From Pseudodesulfovibrio sp. (GTDB lineage Bacteria > Desulfobacterota > Desulfovibrionia > Desulfovibrionales > Desulfovibrionaceae), in the NCBI GenBank assembly GCA_016342345.1, contig JAEINO010000004.1, forward strand, positions 79,122 through 143,121: 64,000 bases of DNA, written 5' to 3'. The notes beneath the pieces are model-generated. The model did no database searches and had not been told where the DNA came from. It worked only from the letters and a program-made list of their open reading frames with translations. Positions 31,042 through 41,821 of this stretch are shown piece after piece (the stretch's first letter is position 1; each line of letters opens with the position of its first letter). Made by a program: the position numbers and the translations under genes.

Positions 31042-32194
31042 AGATGGACAGGACCTCGCTTGCAGAGGGAAATTTGGGGTTTGTGAGCATGCAGGGATCG
31101 GCCAGCGCGTTCTTTACCAGTAACGGAAGGTCATCCATGGACATGCCCATTTTGCAGAGGTTATCCGTAACGCCTGCGGCCTGTTTCAGATTGCGGAAGG
31201 CCTCCAGGATGCCATCCTTGACTTCGTCAAGAGGTGCGTTTTTGGGAATGGATGCACCGAGTTCGTTGCCGAGTTGGCGATACTTGTCTGGCGTGGCGTC
31301 AAAATTGTAGTCTATTACATGATCAAGCAGTATAGCGTTGCATAATCCGTGCGGCAGGTCGAGCAGACCGCCCAGGCTGTGGGCCATGGCATGGACTGCT
31401 CCCAGAATGGCGTTTGAAAAAGCCAGGCCCGCATAGGTGGATGCGAGCATCATGCCTGTGCGAGCGGCTATGTCGTCGGGATGGTCCAGAGTCTGGAGGA
31501 AGTTTTTCTTGATCAGGCGCACGGCTTCGAGTGCATGCAGGTCAGTGATTGCCGAGGAAGCGTTGGAGACAAATGCTTCCGTGGCGTGGGTTAATGCATC
31601 AAGGCCGGTATGGGCGGTCAGTTCCTTGTTCATGGTTAAGGTCAACAGCGGATCGATGAGTGCCACATCCGGGATCATGGTTTTGGACACTATGGCGATT
31701 TTTACCTTTCGACCGGTGTCGTTGATGATGCAGAATTGGGATATGTCCGCAGCTGAGCCTGCGGTTGTCGGTATGCAAATGAGCGGTGGCCCGGGGTGTT
31801 CGATCCGGTCCACGCCTTCGAATTCCAGCACATGACGGTTGTTCGTGCAGACTACGCCGATGGCTTTTGCGCAGTCCATGGGGCTGCCTCCGCCGATGGC
31901 AACGATGGCATCGCATCCTTCCTTTCGGTATGTTTCGGCACCAGCCATGACTTCATGATCGCGTGGATTTGCCGTCACACCTGTATACAGGACACTGTCA
32001 ACGCCCTCGGCTTTCAGGCTGTCGATGATTGTGGCCGGATAGCCGAGTTTGTCCAACGTCGGACCGGATACAACAAGTGTTTTTTTGATGGACAGATTGG
32101 CGGCATACTGGCCCGTCAACTTGGAGGCACCAGCACCAAAAACGAATTCAGGTGCAACAAATTTTCGCAGTTCTTCAATGTCGTATTTTGCCAT
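31025..32194 (-). CDS. Iron-containing alcohol dehydrogenase
   Basis: VSGPTLDKLGYPATIIDSLK...VAIGGGSPMDCAKAIGV...PTTAGSAADIS...HAMAHSLGGLLDLPHGLCNAI; start taken at MAKYDIEELRKF. Confidence 0.93.
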   Translation of the reverse strand: MAKYDIEELRKFVAPEFVFGAGASKLTGQYAANLSIKKTLVVSGPTLDKLGYPATIIDSLKAEGVDSVLYTGVTANPRDHEVMAGAETYRKEGCDAIVAIGGGSPMDCAKAIGVVCTNNRHVLEFEGVDRIEHPGPPLICIPTTAGSAADISQFCIINDTGRKVKIAIVSKTMIPDVALIDPLLTLTMNKELTAHTGLDALTHATEAFVSNASSAITDLHALEAVRLIKKNFLQTLDHPDDIAARTGMMLASTYAGLAFSNAILGAVHAMAHSLGGLLDLPHGLCNAILLDHVIDYNFDATPDKYRQLGNELGASIPKNAPLDEVKDGILEAFRNLKQAAGVTDNLCKMGMSMDDLPLLVKNALADPCMLTNPKFPSASEVLSIYEKAC

Positions 32195-32301
32195 GAAAAA
32201 TTCCACACTAGGGTTTGAAGCGGGCGTGCACTTGTCATTGTGTTCTCAATACCCAAAGAAGAGAGGCAAGTAAAACCTCTTATAAATAATTATTGAGATC
32301 T

Positions 32302-35300
32302 TCAGAAATTCTTGTGTTCTTTCATGAGGGCCAGAAGAAGGTTGATTTCAGCCATGAGATATTCAAAGGAGCTTGTCGTGTCCTTCTTTTCGCGGCAGTC
32401 GGCTTCAAGTTTTGATGAGGCCAGTGCTGCAGAGTTGGCACCTATGGATGTGCAGATCGATTTGATGGTATGGGAAAGCGTGAGACCCGTTTCCTGGTCT
32501 TCGGAACCGATGGCCTGTTTGAGTTCCTCGGTCATGAGGATCATTTCATTGCGGGCAGTTGTCAGATATCCCGTGAAGACGGTTTTATCCACGCCGAGGT
32601 CCTTCATGGCCTGGCTTGGTGTCCAGATCGGGATTCCTGAATTTTTTTTCGATGATTTGTCTAACTCGGGAACCTTGGCTTCAGGCGTGTTGTCAATGGA
32701 CGGCAGATCCTTTGCGGGCAAGGGGTTTGAGCCGACCAGTCTGTTGATGATGCTTGCCAGTTCATAGAAGTCAACGGGTTTGGATACGTAGTCGTTCATG
32801 CCTGCAACCAGGCTCTTGTCCCTGAACTCCTTGAGGGCGTGTGCCGTGACGCCGATAATGGGGATGGATGGATTGGGAATAGGCCCGCCCGGAGTGGCGG
32901 AGCGGATGGCCTTGGTTGTCGATATGCCGTCCAGTACGGGCATTTCGATGTCCATGAGAATGAGGTCGAAGTGTTCGCGTTTGAGGAGGTCCAATACCTC
33001 CAGCCCTGTCCCGGCAACGGTATAGGTATAGCCCATTTCATCAAGTCTGAGAGTCGTTACCATGACATTGACATAGTTGTCCTCGGCAATGAGCAGCCGA
33101 ATTGGTCCGGCCGGAGCCTTGGGCAGGTCCGGGTTGCGTTCGGCCGGAATCGGGCAGAATACTCCTGGCTCGTACCATGCAGTGAAGGAGAAGATGCTGC
33201 CCTTGCCTACTTTGCTTTCCACGCAAATGTCTCCGCCCATGAGCGAGATGAGTTGTTTACAGATGGCAAGGCCCAGGCCTGTGCCGCCAAAGGCCCTGGT
33301 GGTTTGGGAAAAGCTTTGGAAGATGGCTTCCATGAATTCTTCGGGGATACCTATCCCGGTATCCTGTACTTCGAAGGAGACACCAAGGCTTCGCGGATCA
33401 TCGGTGCGACTCTCGTCAGTCTTGGCCAGGGTGATTCGGATGGCTATCGATCCTCGGTGGGTGAACTTGATGGCATTGCCCACCAGGTTCATGAGCACTT
33501 GCCTTAGTGATAGCGGGTCTCCCTTGACGCATCCCGGGACATCGTCGGCAATGGAAAGGGTCACGTCCAGCCCTTTCTGGCGGGCCTGCATCTCAAGTCC
33601 CTTGATGGTGGTATGCACATGAAAAGGCAGATCAAAGTCAGTCCTGTCGAGTTCCAGCTTGCGAGCTTCTATCTTGGACAGGTCGAGAATGTCATTGATG
33701 ATGTTCAGAAGGTGCTGGGCCGAATCCATGACGGTTTTCAGATAGTCACGCTGTGTGTCATTCAGATTGGTCTGCAAGGTGATGTCGGTCATGCCGACAA
33801 TGGCGTTCATGGGTGTCCTGATTTCATGACTCATGGCTGCCAGAAATTCGCTTTTGGCACGGTTGGCAGCTTCGGCGTCCTCCCGGGCGCGCATCAGGTC
33901 TTCCTGGGCGCGTCGATATTCCGTAATGTCATCCCAGGCCCAGATGATGCCCTTGTTCAGGGTGTTCTGGTCCACGGCCTTGGCATACATTCGGCACCAG
34001 ATTTCGGAGCCGTCATTGCCCCTGAAGGCTTGTTCGGTGTTGAACTCGCCATTGAGGGACAAGGCCTTGCGCGAAACCTGGATAAAATCCTCGACCGTGT
34101 CGTTGGAGTCGAGGAGGACGGAAATTTCGCTTCCTATGAGTTCTCCGGGGGAATATCCGAATATTTCGGCTCCCCGGCGGTTGATGGTCGCGAACACCCG
34201 GCCTTTGGACATGGCAATACCCATGAGGGAATTTTCCAGAATGGCTTCGAATTTTGAGAGAGACTGTCGGATTCGGTTTTCCGATTCCTTGCGTACAGTT
34301 ATGTCGCGAACGTTGGCAAGGATGGCTTTTTGGCCGTGGAAGGTGATGCGGTTGAGGTAGACTTCGACATCAAATTCGCTGCCATCGTGAGGTCGTTTGG
34401 CTCGCCATTCGAAATACTGGGGTTCACCGTTGTTGGCAGCGCGCCACATGGCGGAGAGCCGGTAGAGGGAGTTGTCGCGGCTGGAAATGTCCCGAGCAAT
34501 GGAAAGGCCGTCGATATCGCTTTTGACAAGGCCGTACATCTTGAGCATGCGTTCATTCACTTCCAGAAGTCGTCCACTTACGTTGTGGATGATAATGGCA
34601 TCGTGGGAAGAGTCGAACACGGTTCGCAAGGCTTCTTCAGATTCCTTCATTTCACTGGTGCGTTCACGTACACGGGCTTCCAGGGACTGGTGGGCGCGCC
34701 TCAGTTCCTTTTCTGTCTGCTTTCGGCGTGTGGTGTTTGCTATCAGGAACAGGATGATGATCATCTGGATAGAGGTGAAGCCGGTGCCAAGCCAGATAAG
34801 TCCCATGTGTTCGGTGTAGAAGGATTGTGGACGGTTGATGATCGTACTGTTTTCGGGCAGATCTTCCAGGCTGACGTTGTATTTCTTGATCTGCTTGTAA
34901 TCGAACATGGGTCTGGAGGTGGAATCTCGGAGGACCGGAATGTCTCTGGGGTGGCGTCCGGCCAGCACGTGCAGGGCTATCTGGGCCATTGCCTGGCCCT
35001 GGCTGTAGCCGCTTGAGAGCATCCCGCCCATGATGCCGTGGCCGAGGTCGAAGTCAAGGAGTCCGTACACGGGTACTTTGGCGTGGGAAGCGATGGTTTC
35101 CAACGCTTCGGTTGTGTCATGAAATCGGCCGTGTCTGTCGCGGTAGTAAATGCCGTAAAGGATCAGGGCATTGTGGGGCAGTGCCTCCACCTCGGCAAGA
35201 AGTCCTGTCATGTCCATGTTGCCGGAGAAACGGACGTGTACGCCTTGCGCAAAATTATTAAGCTCCTGCCTGATGGTGTTGGCAATGGCCTGGCCGGAAG

Positions 35301-35847
35301 GAGTGTGGTCGTTGATGATATAGATGGTCGTGGTTTTGGGATGCAGTTTGAGAGCCCACCAGAGGGTTCCTTTGGCATCCATGTTTTCGGTTATACCGGT
35401 GAACAGCGGGTGGTCGGTGATCAGTTCGTCCCGGTAGAAGTTGATGCCGCAGAAGACCACCGGCACATTGGGAAAGAGCTCGGAGTGGTAGCGGCGCATG
35501 AACTCCAGGGCGTTGTTGTCCGTGACCATTATCAGGTCGAGCTGAATGTTTTTGTATTTGTGTTCGAACACGTTTCGAAGTTGCTGCACATAGTGTTCGT
35601 TGAATTCCACACGCTTGGTGTCCATGTTTTCCACGTGCAGGAGGATGCCTGTCTCCCTGGGGCGTAGCACTTCATTCAAGCCGCGGAATATTTCTTCGTT
35701 CCAGTTGAGATTCTGATGATAGGAGTTGAGAAGCAGAATTTGTTTTTTTTGGACAAGCTGGGCCTCTGAAGGCGCACTCAGCCCGACCAGCAGAAAAGCT
35801 GAGATCAGGCAAAGGAAGAACATCTGGCGGCTCAAATAGTTTTTCAT
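32302..35847 (-). CDS. Hybrid histidine kinase with periplasmic substrate-binding-like sensor, PAS, HisKA, HATPase, REC, HPt
   Basis: 1181 aa; QILLLNSYHQNLNWNEEIFRGL..., [45 protein letters not shown]...MDIEMPVLDG, C-terminal SHTIKSICTSIGA. Confidence 0.92.
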   Translation of the reverse strand: MKNYLSRQMFFLCLISAFLLVGLSAPSEAQLVQKKQILLLNSYHQNLNWNEEIFRGLNEVLRPRETGILLHVENMDTKRVEFNEHYVQQLRNVFEHKYKNIQLDLIMVTDNNALEFMRRYHSELFPNVPVVFCGINFYRDELITDHPLFTGITENMDAKGTLWWALKLHPKTTTIYIINDHTPSGQAIANTIRQELNNFAQGVHVRFSGNMDMTGLLAEVEALPHNALILYGIYYRDRHGRFHDTTEALETIASHAKVPVYGLLDFDLGHGIMGGMLSSGYSQGQAMAQIALHVLAGRHPRDIPVLRDSTSRPMFDYKQIKKYNVSLEDLPENSTIINRPQSFYTEHMGLIWLGTGFTSIQMIIILFLIANTTRRKQTEKELRRAHQSLEARVRERTSEMKESEEALRTVFDSSHDAIIIHNVSGRLLEVNERMLKMYGLVKSDIDGLSIARDISSRDNSLYRLSAMWRAANNGEPQYFEWRAKRPHDGSEFDVEVYLNRITFHGQKAILANVRDITVRKESENRIRQSLSKFEAILENSLMGIAMSKGRVFATINRRGAEIFGYSPGELIGSEISVLLDSNDTVEDFIQVSRKALSLNGEFNTEQAFRGNDGSEIWCRMYAKAVDQNTLNKGIIWAWDDITEYRRAQEDLMRAREDAEAANRAKSEFLAAMSHEIRTPMNAIVGMTDITLQTNLNDTQRDYLKTVMDSAQHLLNIINDILDLSKIEARKLELDRTDFDLPFHVHTTIKGLEMQARQKGLDVTLSIADDVPGCVKGDPLSLRQVLMNLVGNAIKFTHRGSIAIRITLAKTDESRTDDPRSLGVSFEVQDTGIGIPEEFMEAIFQSFSQTTRAFGGTGLGLAICKQLISLMGGDICVESKVGKGSIFSFTAWYEPGVFCPIPAERNPDLPKAPAGPIRLLIAEDNYVNVMVTTLRLDEMGYTYTVAGTGLEVLDLLKREHFDLILMDIEMPVLDGISTTKAIRSATPGGPIPNPSIPIIGVTAHALKEFRDKSLVAGMNDYVSKPVDFYELASIINRLVGSNPLPAKDLPSIDNTPEAKVPELDKSSKKNSGIPIWTPSQAMKDLGVDKTVFTGYLTTARNEMILMTEELKQAIGSEDQETGLTLSHTIKSICTSIGANSAALASSKLEADCREKKDTTSSFEYLMAEINLLLALMKEHKNF

Positions 35848-36103
35848 GACAGCACCGGGTTGAATAGAGATTCACCATCCCTATCAAAACACAGGGTATT
35901 AATAAAGGAAGCTTTCAAGCTCATGGCTTGGGCTGCGAAATGCGTAAAACGGGTTGAGATTCAAGTCCCTTGGTCAATTCCTTGGTGGGCAGGTGTGGGT
36001 GGAACGGGACAGACAAGTAATAACGACAACTAAATTCATTATAATACTCCGTAATGTGCGCCGCAGATAAAGTTTGTCAAAATTATGCATGTTTCTTCGC
36101 TTT

Positions 36104-36117
36104 TTGACTCAAGTCAT
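36104..36117. promoter_or_regulatory. Crp/Fnr-family (HcpR-like) half-palindromic site upstream of hcp
   Basis: TTGACTCAAGTCAT, near-match to TTGAC-N4-GTCAA, 76 nt upstream of the hcp ATG. Confidence 0.45.
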
Positions 36118-36192
36118 ACTGCTTTGGCGCGGATTCCCATAGATGTTGTTTCACCAAATGGAAAAATCACCAAAATATCAAGGAGTGAATCT

Positions 36193-37800
36193 ATGTTTTG
36201 TTATCAGTGTGAACAAGCTGCCAAGGGCGGCTGCACAAAAATCGGCGTCTGTGGAAAGAGTGACAACACCGCGACTCTTCAGGATCTTCTTCTTTATCTT
36301 ACCAAGGGACTTTCACAGGTCGCCATTGGTGCTCGTGCGGCTGGCATTGAAGATGCTGATGTGAACCTCTTTGTGGTTAAGGCTGTTTTCTCCACCTTGA
36401 CCAATGTCAATTTCGACGATGCCCGTTTTGTCGAGCTTATTAATCAGTGTGTTGCCCTGCGTGAAGCTCTTAAGGCCAGAATCAGCGATGTTTCTTTTGA
36501 TGGCCCGGCAGTGCTCGAAGCCGCGTCCGGTCTTGAAAGTCTGGTCGCCCAAGGTAAACAGTACGGCGTTGAGAACGACCCGGAAACCAACGAGGATCTC
36601 AAGTCTCTCAAGCAGACAGTGATTTATGGTCTCAAGGGGGTTGCCGCCTATGCCGATCACGCTGCAATTCTCGGCCACGAAGACAATGCTTTGTATGCCG
36701 GAATCCAGGATCTGCTCGTGGCCACACTATCCACTGACCTGACTCTCGAACAATGCGTCGAAGCTGCCTTGGAGTGCGGACGAGTCAATATTCGCGCCAT
36801 GGAATTGCTGGATGCAGCCAATACCTCCACTTATGGTCACCCCGAACCGACCGAAGTCAAACTCGGTGCCACGGCAGGCAAGGCCATTCTTGTCTCCGGT
36901 CACGATTTGAAAGACCTGCACACCCTGCTCAAGCAGACCGAAGGCAAGGGAATCAATATCTACACTCACGGTGAAATGCTGCCTTGTCTTGCATACCCCG
37001 AACTGAAGAAATACCCGCATCTGGTAGGTCACTATGGTACTGCCTGGCAGAATCAGCAGAAGGAATTCGCAGAGTTTCCAGGTTCGATCCTGATGACCAC
37101 CAACTGTATCCAGAAGCCCAAGGGCTACATGGATGCCATCTTCACCACCGGCCTGGTTGGTTGGCCTGGAGCGGTCCACGTTGGCAATGAAGACTTTACC
37201 CCGGTCATCGAGAAAGCCTTGTCCATGGATGGTTTTGCTGCAGACACTGACAAGGGTACTGTCATGACCGGTTTTGCCCGCAACGCGGTCATGTCAGTTG
37301 CCGGTACGGTCATTGACGCGGTCAAGTCCGGTGCTATCAGGCACTTCTTCCTCGTCGGCGGTTGCGATGGTGCAAAGCCTGGTCGCAATTATTACACCGA
37401 ATTTGTCGAAAAGACTCCCAAAGATACCATTATTCTGACTCTGGCCTGCGGCAAGTTCCGCTTCTTTGACAAGAAGCTCGGCGATATCGGTGGCATACCG
37501 CGTCTGCTTGATGTTGGTCAGTGCAATGATGCCTATTCTGCGGTCAAGATTGCCATGGCATTGGCCGAGGCCTTTGATTGTACTGTCAACGAGCTTCCTC
37601 TGTCCCTGGTTTTGTCCTGGTATGAACAGAAGGCCGTTGCCATCCTGCTTTCCTTGTTGGCCCTCGGCATCAAGAACATCAAGCTCGGACCGACACTTCC
37701 GGCGTTCATCACGCCCAATGTGTTGAACTACCTTGTTGAGAACTACAATATTGCACCTATTACCACTCCAGATGCCGACCTCAAGGAAATTCTTGGTTAA
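36193..37800 (+). CDS. hcp: Hybrid cluster protein / hydroxylamine reductase
   Basis: MFCYQCEQAAKGGCTKIGVCGKSD...; HGEMLPCLAYPELKKYPHLVGHYGTAWQNQ...TTNCIQKP; ATG at 36193 after AGGAGTG. Confidence 0.96.
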   Translation: MFCYQCEQAAKGGCTKIGVCGKSDNTATLQDLLLYLTKGLSQVAIGARAAGIEDADVNLFVVKAVFSTLTNVNFDDARFVELINQCVALREALKARISDVSFDGPAVLEAASGLESLVAQGKQYGVENDPETNEDLKSLKQTVIYGLKGVAAYADHAAILGHEDNALYAGIQDLLVATLSTDLTLEQCVEAALECGRVNIRAMELLDAANTSTYGHPEPTEVKLGATAGKAILVSGHDLKDLHTLLKQTEGKGINIYTHGEMLPCLAYPELKKYPHLVGHYGTAWQNQQKEFAEFPGSILMTTNCIQKPKGYMDAIFTTGLVGWPGAVHVGNEDFTPVIEKALSMDGFAADTDKGTVMTGFARNAVMSVAGTVIDAVKSGAIRHFFLVGGCDGAKPGRNYYTEFVEKTPKDTIILTLACGKFRFFDKKLGDIGGIPRLLDVGQCNDAYSAVKIAMALAEAFDCTVNELPLSLVLSWYEQKAVAILLSLLALGIKNIKLGPTLPAFITPNVLNYLVENYNIAPITTPDADLKEILG

Positions 37801-37831
37801 CGGCCCCGTTGATTTTGTCAGTACTTTGCGC

Positions 37832-37863
37832 CCGGTTCGGCATTTGCCGGACCGGTTTTTTTT
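37832..37863 (+). terminator. Rho-independent terminator of hcp
   Basis: CCGGTTCGGCA-TT-TGCCGGACCGG followed by T run. Confidence 0.8.
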
Positions 37864-38094
37864 TGCCAGTGGATTATTTTTCTGATTTTACAGGTTATCA
37901 AGACGGGCACGATTCTTGGATTTGAAGCATACATCAGGCTGTGCAGGATTCTGCGTGCAGGCAAGGGGTGTGCCGTCGTTCGGATGGTGTTATTGAATAT
38001 GGACAGCCATATTTTTTTGGTCTGAGTGCCAGGGTATATTGATTTTTCAATGATAGTGGGCCATACCCAAAAGATAATATCAGAGGGAGCTATC

Positions 38095-39330
38095 ATGGGT
38101 GACGAGCAATTTTTGAGTCAGGACAGTGCGGTGCTGACTATTCTCAAGACCAGCGAAGAGGTGAATCAACTCAAGGATGTGGACACCATCCTTGACAAGA
38201 TTCTCTATGAATCCCGCAAATTTGCCAATGCTGACGCCGGTTCCATATTTCTGGTTGAAAAGGATCGTCTGATTTTCAGCTACGTCCAGAACGATACGTT
38301 GTTCAAGAAGGAAACCGCCAACGCGGCCCTGTATCAGAATTTCGGGATTCCCATCAACGAGCAATCCATTGTGGGATATGTTGCCAAGACCCGCCAAAGT
38401 CTGGTTATTGATGATGCCTATGAATTGGACCCGATCCTGCCATTTTCCTTTAATAAGTCCTTTGATGAGAAATCCGGCTTTCGCACTACGAGCATGCTGA
38501 CGATCCCGCTCATAGCCCAGGAGAGTCGGCTGGTGGGAGTCATGCAACTCATCAATGCCAAGAATGATATGGGAAAGGTGGGGCCTTTTTCCAGTGAAGC
38601 CAAGATATACATTCCGCTTTTCTGTAATAATGCTTCAGTGGCCATCGAGCGCGGCATCATGAACCGCGAGCTTATCTTGCGCATGATGCAGATGGCCGAA
38701 TTGCGTGATCCCACGGAAACCGGGGCGCACGTTCAGCGTGTTGGGGCCTATTGTGCCGAAATCTATGGGACATGGGCATCTCGTCGTGGACATTCAGCCA
38801 AGGAGATCAAGCGGGCAAGGGACAATCTGCGACTGGCGGCCATGATGCATGATGTGGGAAAGGTCGGTATTTCCGACTCCATTCTCAAGAAACCTGCCAA
38901 ACTCACGGATGAAGAATTCGATGCCATGAAATGGCATACGGTCTACGGTGCCAGACTTTTCAAGAATGAGACCTCGGAATTGGATCGCATGAGCAGGGAG
39001 ATAGCTTTGTGTCATCACGAGAAATGGCAAGGGCGGGGGTATCCGGGTGTTGTCACACCGGATGTCTGGTCTGACGATGCCAAATTGGGTGAGCCCATAA
39101 ATGGTGAGGATATCCCGTTGGCGGCCAGGATTTGTGCGGTGGCCGATGTCTATGATGCATTGGCTTCACCCCGGTCCTACAAGGACCCGTTCCCGGACGA
39201 AAAGTGTCTCGGGATTCTCGAAAGTGATGCCGGAACGCATTTTGACCCGGAAATAGTGGAAGTTTTTGTTGAGATATTTGATGTCATCAAGGCTATTCGG
39301 GACAAGTATGTAGAAGCGACAAAAAAATAG
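38095..39330 (+). CDS. GAF-HD-GYP domain protein
   Basis: GAF-like N-terminus; RDPTETGAHVQRVGAYCAEIY...AAMMHDVGKVGISDSILKKPAKLTDEEF...HHEKWQGRGYP. Start placed at MGDEQFL after GAGGGAG. Confidence 0.9.
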   Translation: MGDEQFLSQDSAVLTILKTSEEVNQLKDVDTILDKILYESRKFANADAGSIFLVEKDRLIFSYVQNDTLFKKETANAALYQNFGIPINEQSIVGYVAKTRQSLVIDDAYELDPILPFSFNKSFDEKSGFRTTSMLTIPLIAQESRLVGVMQLINAKNDMGKVGPFSSEAKIYIPLFCNNASVAIERGIMNRELILRMMQMAELRDPTETGAHVQRVGAYCAEIYGTWASRRGHSAKEIKRARDNLRLAAMMHDVGKVGISDSILKKPAKLTDEEFDAMKWHTVYGARLFKNETSELDRMSREIALCHHEKWQGRGYPGVVTPDVWSDDAKLGEPINGEDIPLAARICAVADVYDALASPRSYKDPFPDEKCLGILESDAGTHFDPEIVEVFVEIFDVIKAIRDKYVEATKK

Positions 39331-39343
39331 CCGGAGTGACTTC

Positions 39344-40252
39344 ATGAAAGCCGAAAAATTATACGACTTTGTTGATCCCGCTGATGCCGAGTGCGTGCGC
39401 CGTGAAGTTGAGATTTCCATGAAGGATTATTTCCCCGAGTATGATGGAGAAATTTTCAATCATGCCTTTGAAGATGTGGAAAAACTGTTTTTCGGTTTCT
39501 ATTCGGGATATCAGGCCAGCAATACCAAATATCACGATTTTGAGCACACGTGTTCAGTCGTTCTTGCCATGGTGAGGCTTATATACGGGGCTATGGCGGA
39601 GGGCGTTGTTTTTACTGAGGAAGAGTGCCGGAAGGGGCTTTTGGCCTCACTGTTTCACGACGTGGGATTGATTCAGACGACTGATGACACCCAGGGCACA
39701 GGAGCCAAATACACGGTCGGGCATGAAGAGCGGTCCATTCAGTTCATGCGTTGCAATCTTGATGGGATCTTGTGCGAGGATGACATAGAGGACATAGCTG
39801 ACTGTATTCGATGCACGATTCTTGCCATGTCCCCGCGCAAGGTGGTGTTTTGTACCGAGAACATGCAGGCAATGGGAAATTTTCTTGGCAGCGCGGACCT
39901 GTTGGCCCAGATTGCTGATCGTTATTATCTTGAAAAATTGCTCCTGCTTTTTGAGGAATTCGAGGAGGCCAAGCTGCCGGGGAATGGCACGGCTCTGGAT
40001 CTGTTGATGAAGACACGGTCCTTTTACAAGGATGTGGCCCGCAAGCGCATGGACAATGACCTGGGCAAGGCGGATCGCTATATGGAGCCTTACTTTAAGG
40101 CTCGTTGGAGTGTGGGTCGGGACTTGTATGCCGAGGCCATAGAGCGCAACCTTAATTATCTGGATGAAATTCTGGCAGGGTGCAAAGGCGACCTGGATTG
40201 TTTTCTTTTGGGGCTCAGAAGGGGTGACTTGTCCGTGGATATTCTCAGTTAG
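39344..40252 (+). CDS. HD domain protein (PDEase-like HD)
   Basis: TKYHDFEHTCSVVLAMVRLIYG...LLASLFHDVGLIQTTDD...EERSIQFMR. Confidence 0.8.
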   Translation: MKAEKLYDFVDPADAECVRREVEISMKDYFPEYDGEIFNHAFEDVEKLFFGFYSGYQASNTKYHDFEHTCSVVLAMVRLIYGAMAEGVVFTEEECRKGLLASLFHDVGLIQTTDDTQGTGAKYTVGHEERSIQFMRCNLDGILCEDDIEDIADCIRCTILAMSPRKVVFCTENMQAMGNFLGSADLLAQIADRYYLEKLLLLFEEFEEAKLPGNGTALDLLMKTRSFYKDVARKRMDNDLGKADRYMEPYFKARWSVGRDLYAEAIERNLNYLDEILAGCKGDLDCFLLGLRRGDLSVDILS

Positions 40253-40370
40253 ATTCGAACTGTTTTAATCGGTACTTTCTTTATTCTCTTAATCCCTTAT
40301 AAATTTCGAGTGTAGGCGTAAATTGTTGGAACCTGCTTGTTTCCATCTTGGAATAGCGTATGGTTGTATC

Positions 40371-41630
40371 ATGTTAGAAAATGCATCACTCTATGAAGCC
40401 ATATTTGTTGCGCGCCAACCAGTATTTCATGCTGACGAGACAGTCTGGGGATACGAGTTGCTTTTCCGTTCTGGTGAAGAAAACGTGGCGAATATCATTG
40501 ATGATGTTCAGGCCACGTCCTCTGTCATTGTCGATGGTTTGACCATGGCTCTGGTGGGAATGAGTGACAAGGCCAAAGTGTTGATCAATTTTCCGGAGAA
40601 GATGCTTGTTGAGGATGCCGGGTTCGCCTTGCCCAAGGAGACCTGCATTATTGAAGTTTTGGAAAATGTCAGCCCCAGCAAGAAGGTTTTGTCTGCAATC
40701 AGAAGACTTAAGGATGCAGGGTATGCCATTGCGGTGGACGATTATTTTGGTCAGCCTCAACTCAAGCCTTTTCTTGATTTGGCTGACATTATAAAGATTG
40801 ATATATTGGAACTTGGTTCGGATCCCGAACGTATAGCTGGAGCGGTCAAGTCCATCCCGGACAATGGTTCCAAGCTGCTGGGCGAAAAAGTCGAGGACAA
40901 TCGCACTTTTGGCATTCTGAAGGACATGGGCTTTTCTCTGTTTCAGGGATTTTTTTTTAGTAAACCTGAAATCATACCCGGCAAAAAACTGACAACAAAC
41001 GAGATGACCAAGCTTCAACTCCTTTCCGAGTTGGCTAAATTGGATTTCGAACCCAAGCGATTGGCTGAAATTCTTCAATCTGATCCCAATCTGGCCTATA
41101 GACTGTTCCGGTACATCAATTCCGTTGGTTTCGGATTGCAGGAAAAGGTGACGTCACTGAAGCGTGCCATTGACATGATGGGCATGGTTCAGGCCAAGCA
41201 ATGGCTGCGCACTGTGATCATGGCTGATCTCAACCCGGCTCCCAAGGCTGGCGAGTTGGCTTACATGTCCGTGCATCGGGCCAAGTTTCTCGAGTCGATT
41301 TGCATGCAGTCGAACTTGAAGCAGTGCGCGCCGGAAACATTGTTTATCACAGGCCTGTTCTCGCTCCTTGATGCGATGCTTGGTGTTGATATGGATACGA
41401 TTCTCTGCACACTTCCTCTTGATGATTCCGTTATTCAGGCCCTGACTGGTGAGGGACGGGTACATGATCTGCTTGCGCTCGCCAACAGCTATGAGCACGG
41501 GTATTGGGCGGATACTACGCGTCGTCTGAAATCCCTGGATTTGGATACAGTCAAGGCTGACCTTCTTTATGCCCAATCCCGTAACTGGGCTCAGAAGATG
41601 CTTGGTTTTTCCAAGACTGAAGGGCCGTAG
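40371..41630 (+). CDS. EAL-HDOD signalling protein (YuxH-like, degenerate EAL)
   Basis: IFVARQPVFHADETVWGYELLFRSG...IAVDDYFGQPQLKPFLDLADIIKIDILEL...; C-terminal HDOD. Confidence 0.85.
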   Translation: MLENASLYEAIFVARQPVFHADETVWGYELLFRSGEENVANIIDDVQATSSVIVDGLTMALVGMSDKAKVLINFPEKMLVEDAGFALPKETCIIEVLENVSPSKKVLSAIRRLKDAGYAIAVDDYFGQPQLKPFLDLADIIKIDILELGSDPERIAGAVKSIPDNGSKLLGEKVEDNRTFGILKDMGFSLFQGFFFSKPEIIPGKKLTTNEMTKLQLLSELAKLDFEPKRLAEILQSDPNLAYRLFRYINSVGFGLQEKVTSLKRAIDMMGMVQAKQWLRTVIMADLNPAPKAGELAYMSVHRAKFLESICMQSNLKQCAPETLFITGLFSLLDAMLGVDMDTILCTLPLDDSVIQALTGEGRVHDLLALANSYEHGYWADTTRRLKSLDLDTVKADLLYAQSRNWAQKMLGFSKTEGP

Positions 41631-41821
41631 TGGGCGTGGGAAGGTAGCGGTTTGCCGAGATCGGGAGAGTTTTCTTGCGAGTCTGTTGCTTATTTTTTTT
41701 GTTCTCTCATCGAATATCTCCAGACATTTTGCTGAAGGTCTGGATTTTTTCTTGGTTTTTTCTTGAGAATATGTTGGTTTCGGGCTGTGAAAAAGGCTAG
41801 CTATAGCACAAGGAGCTGGAA

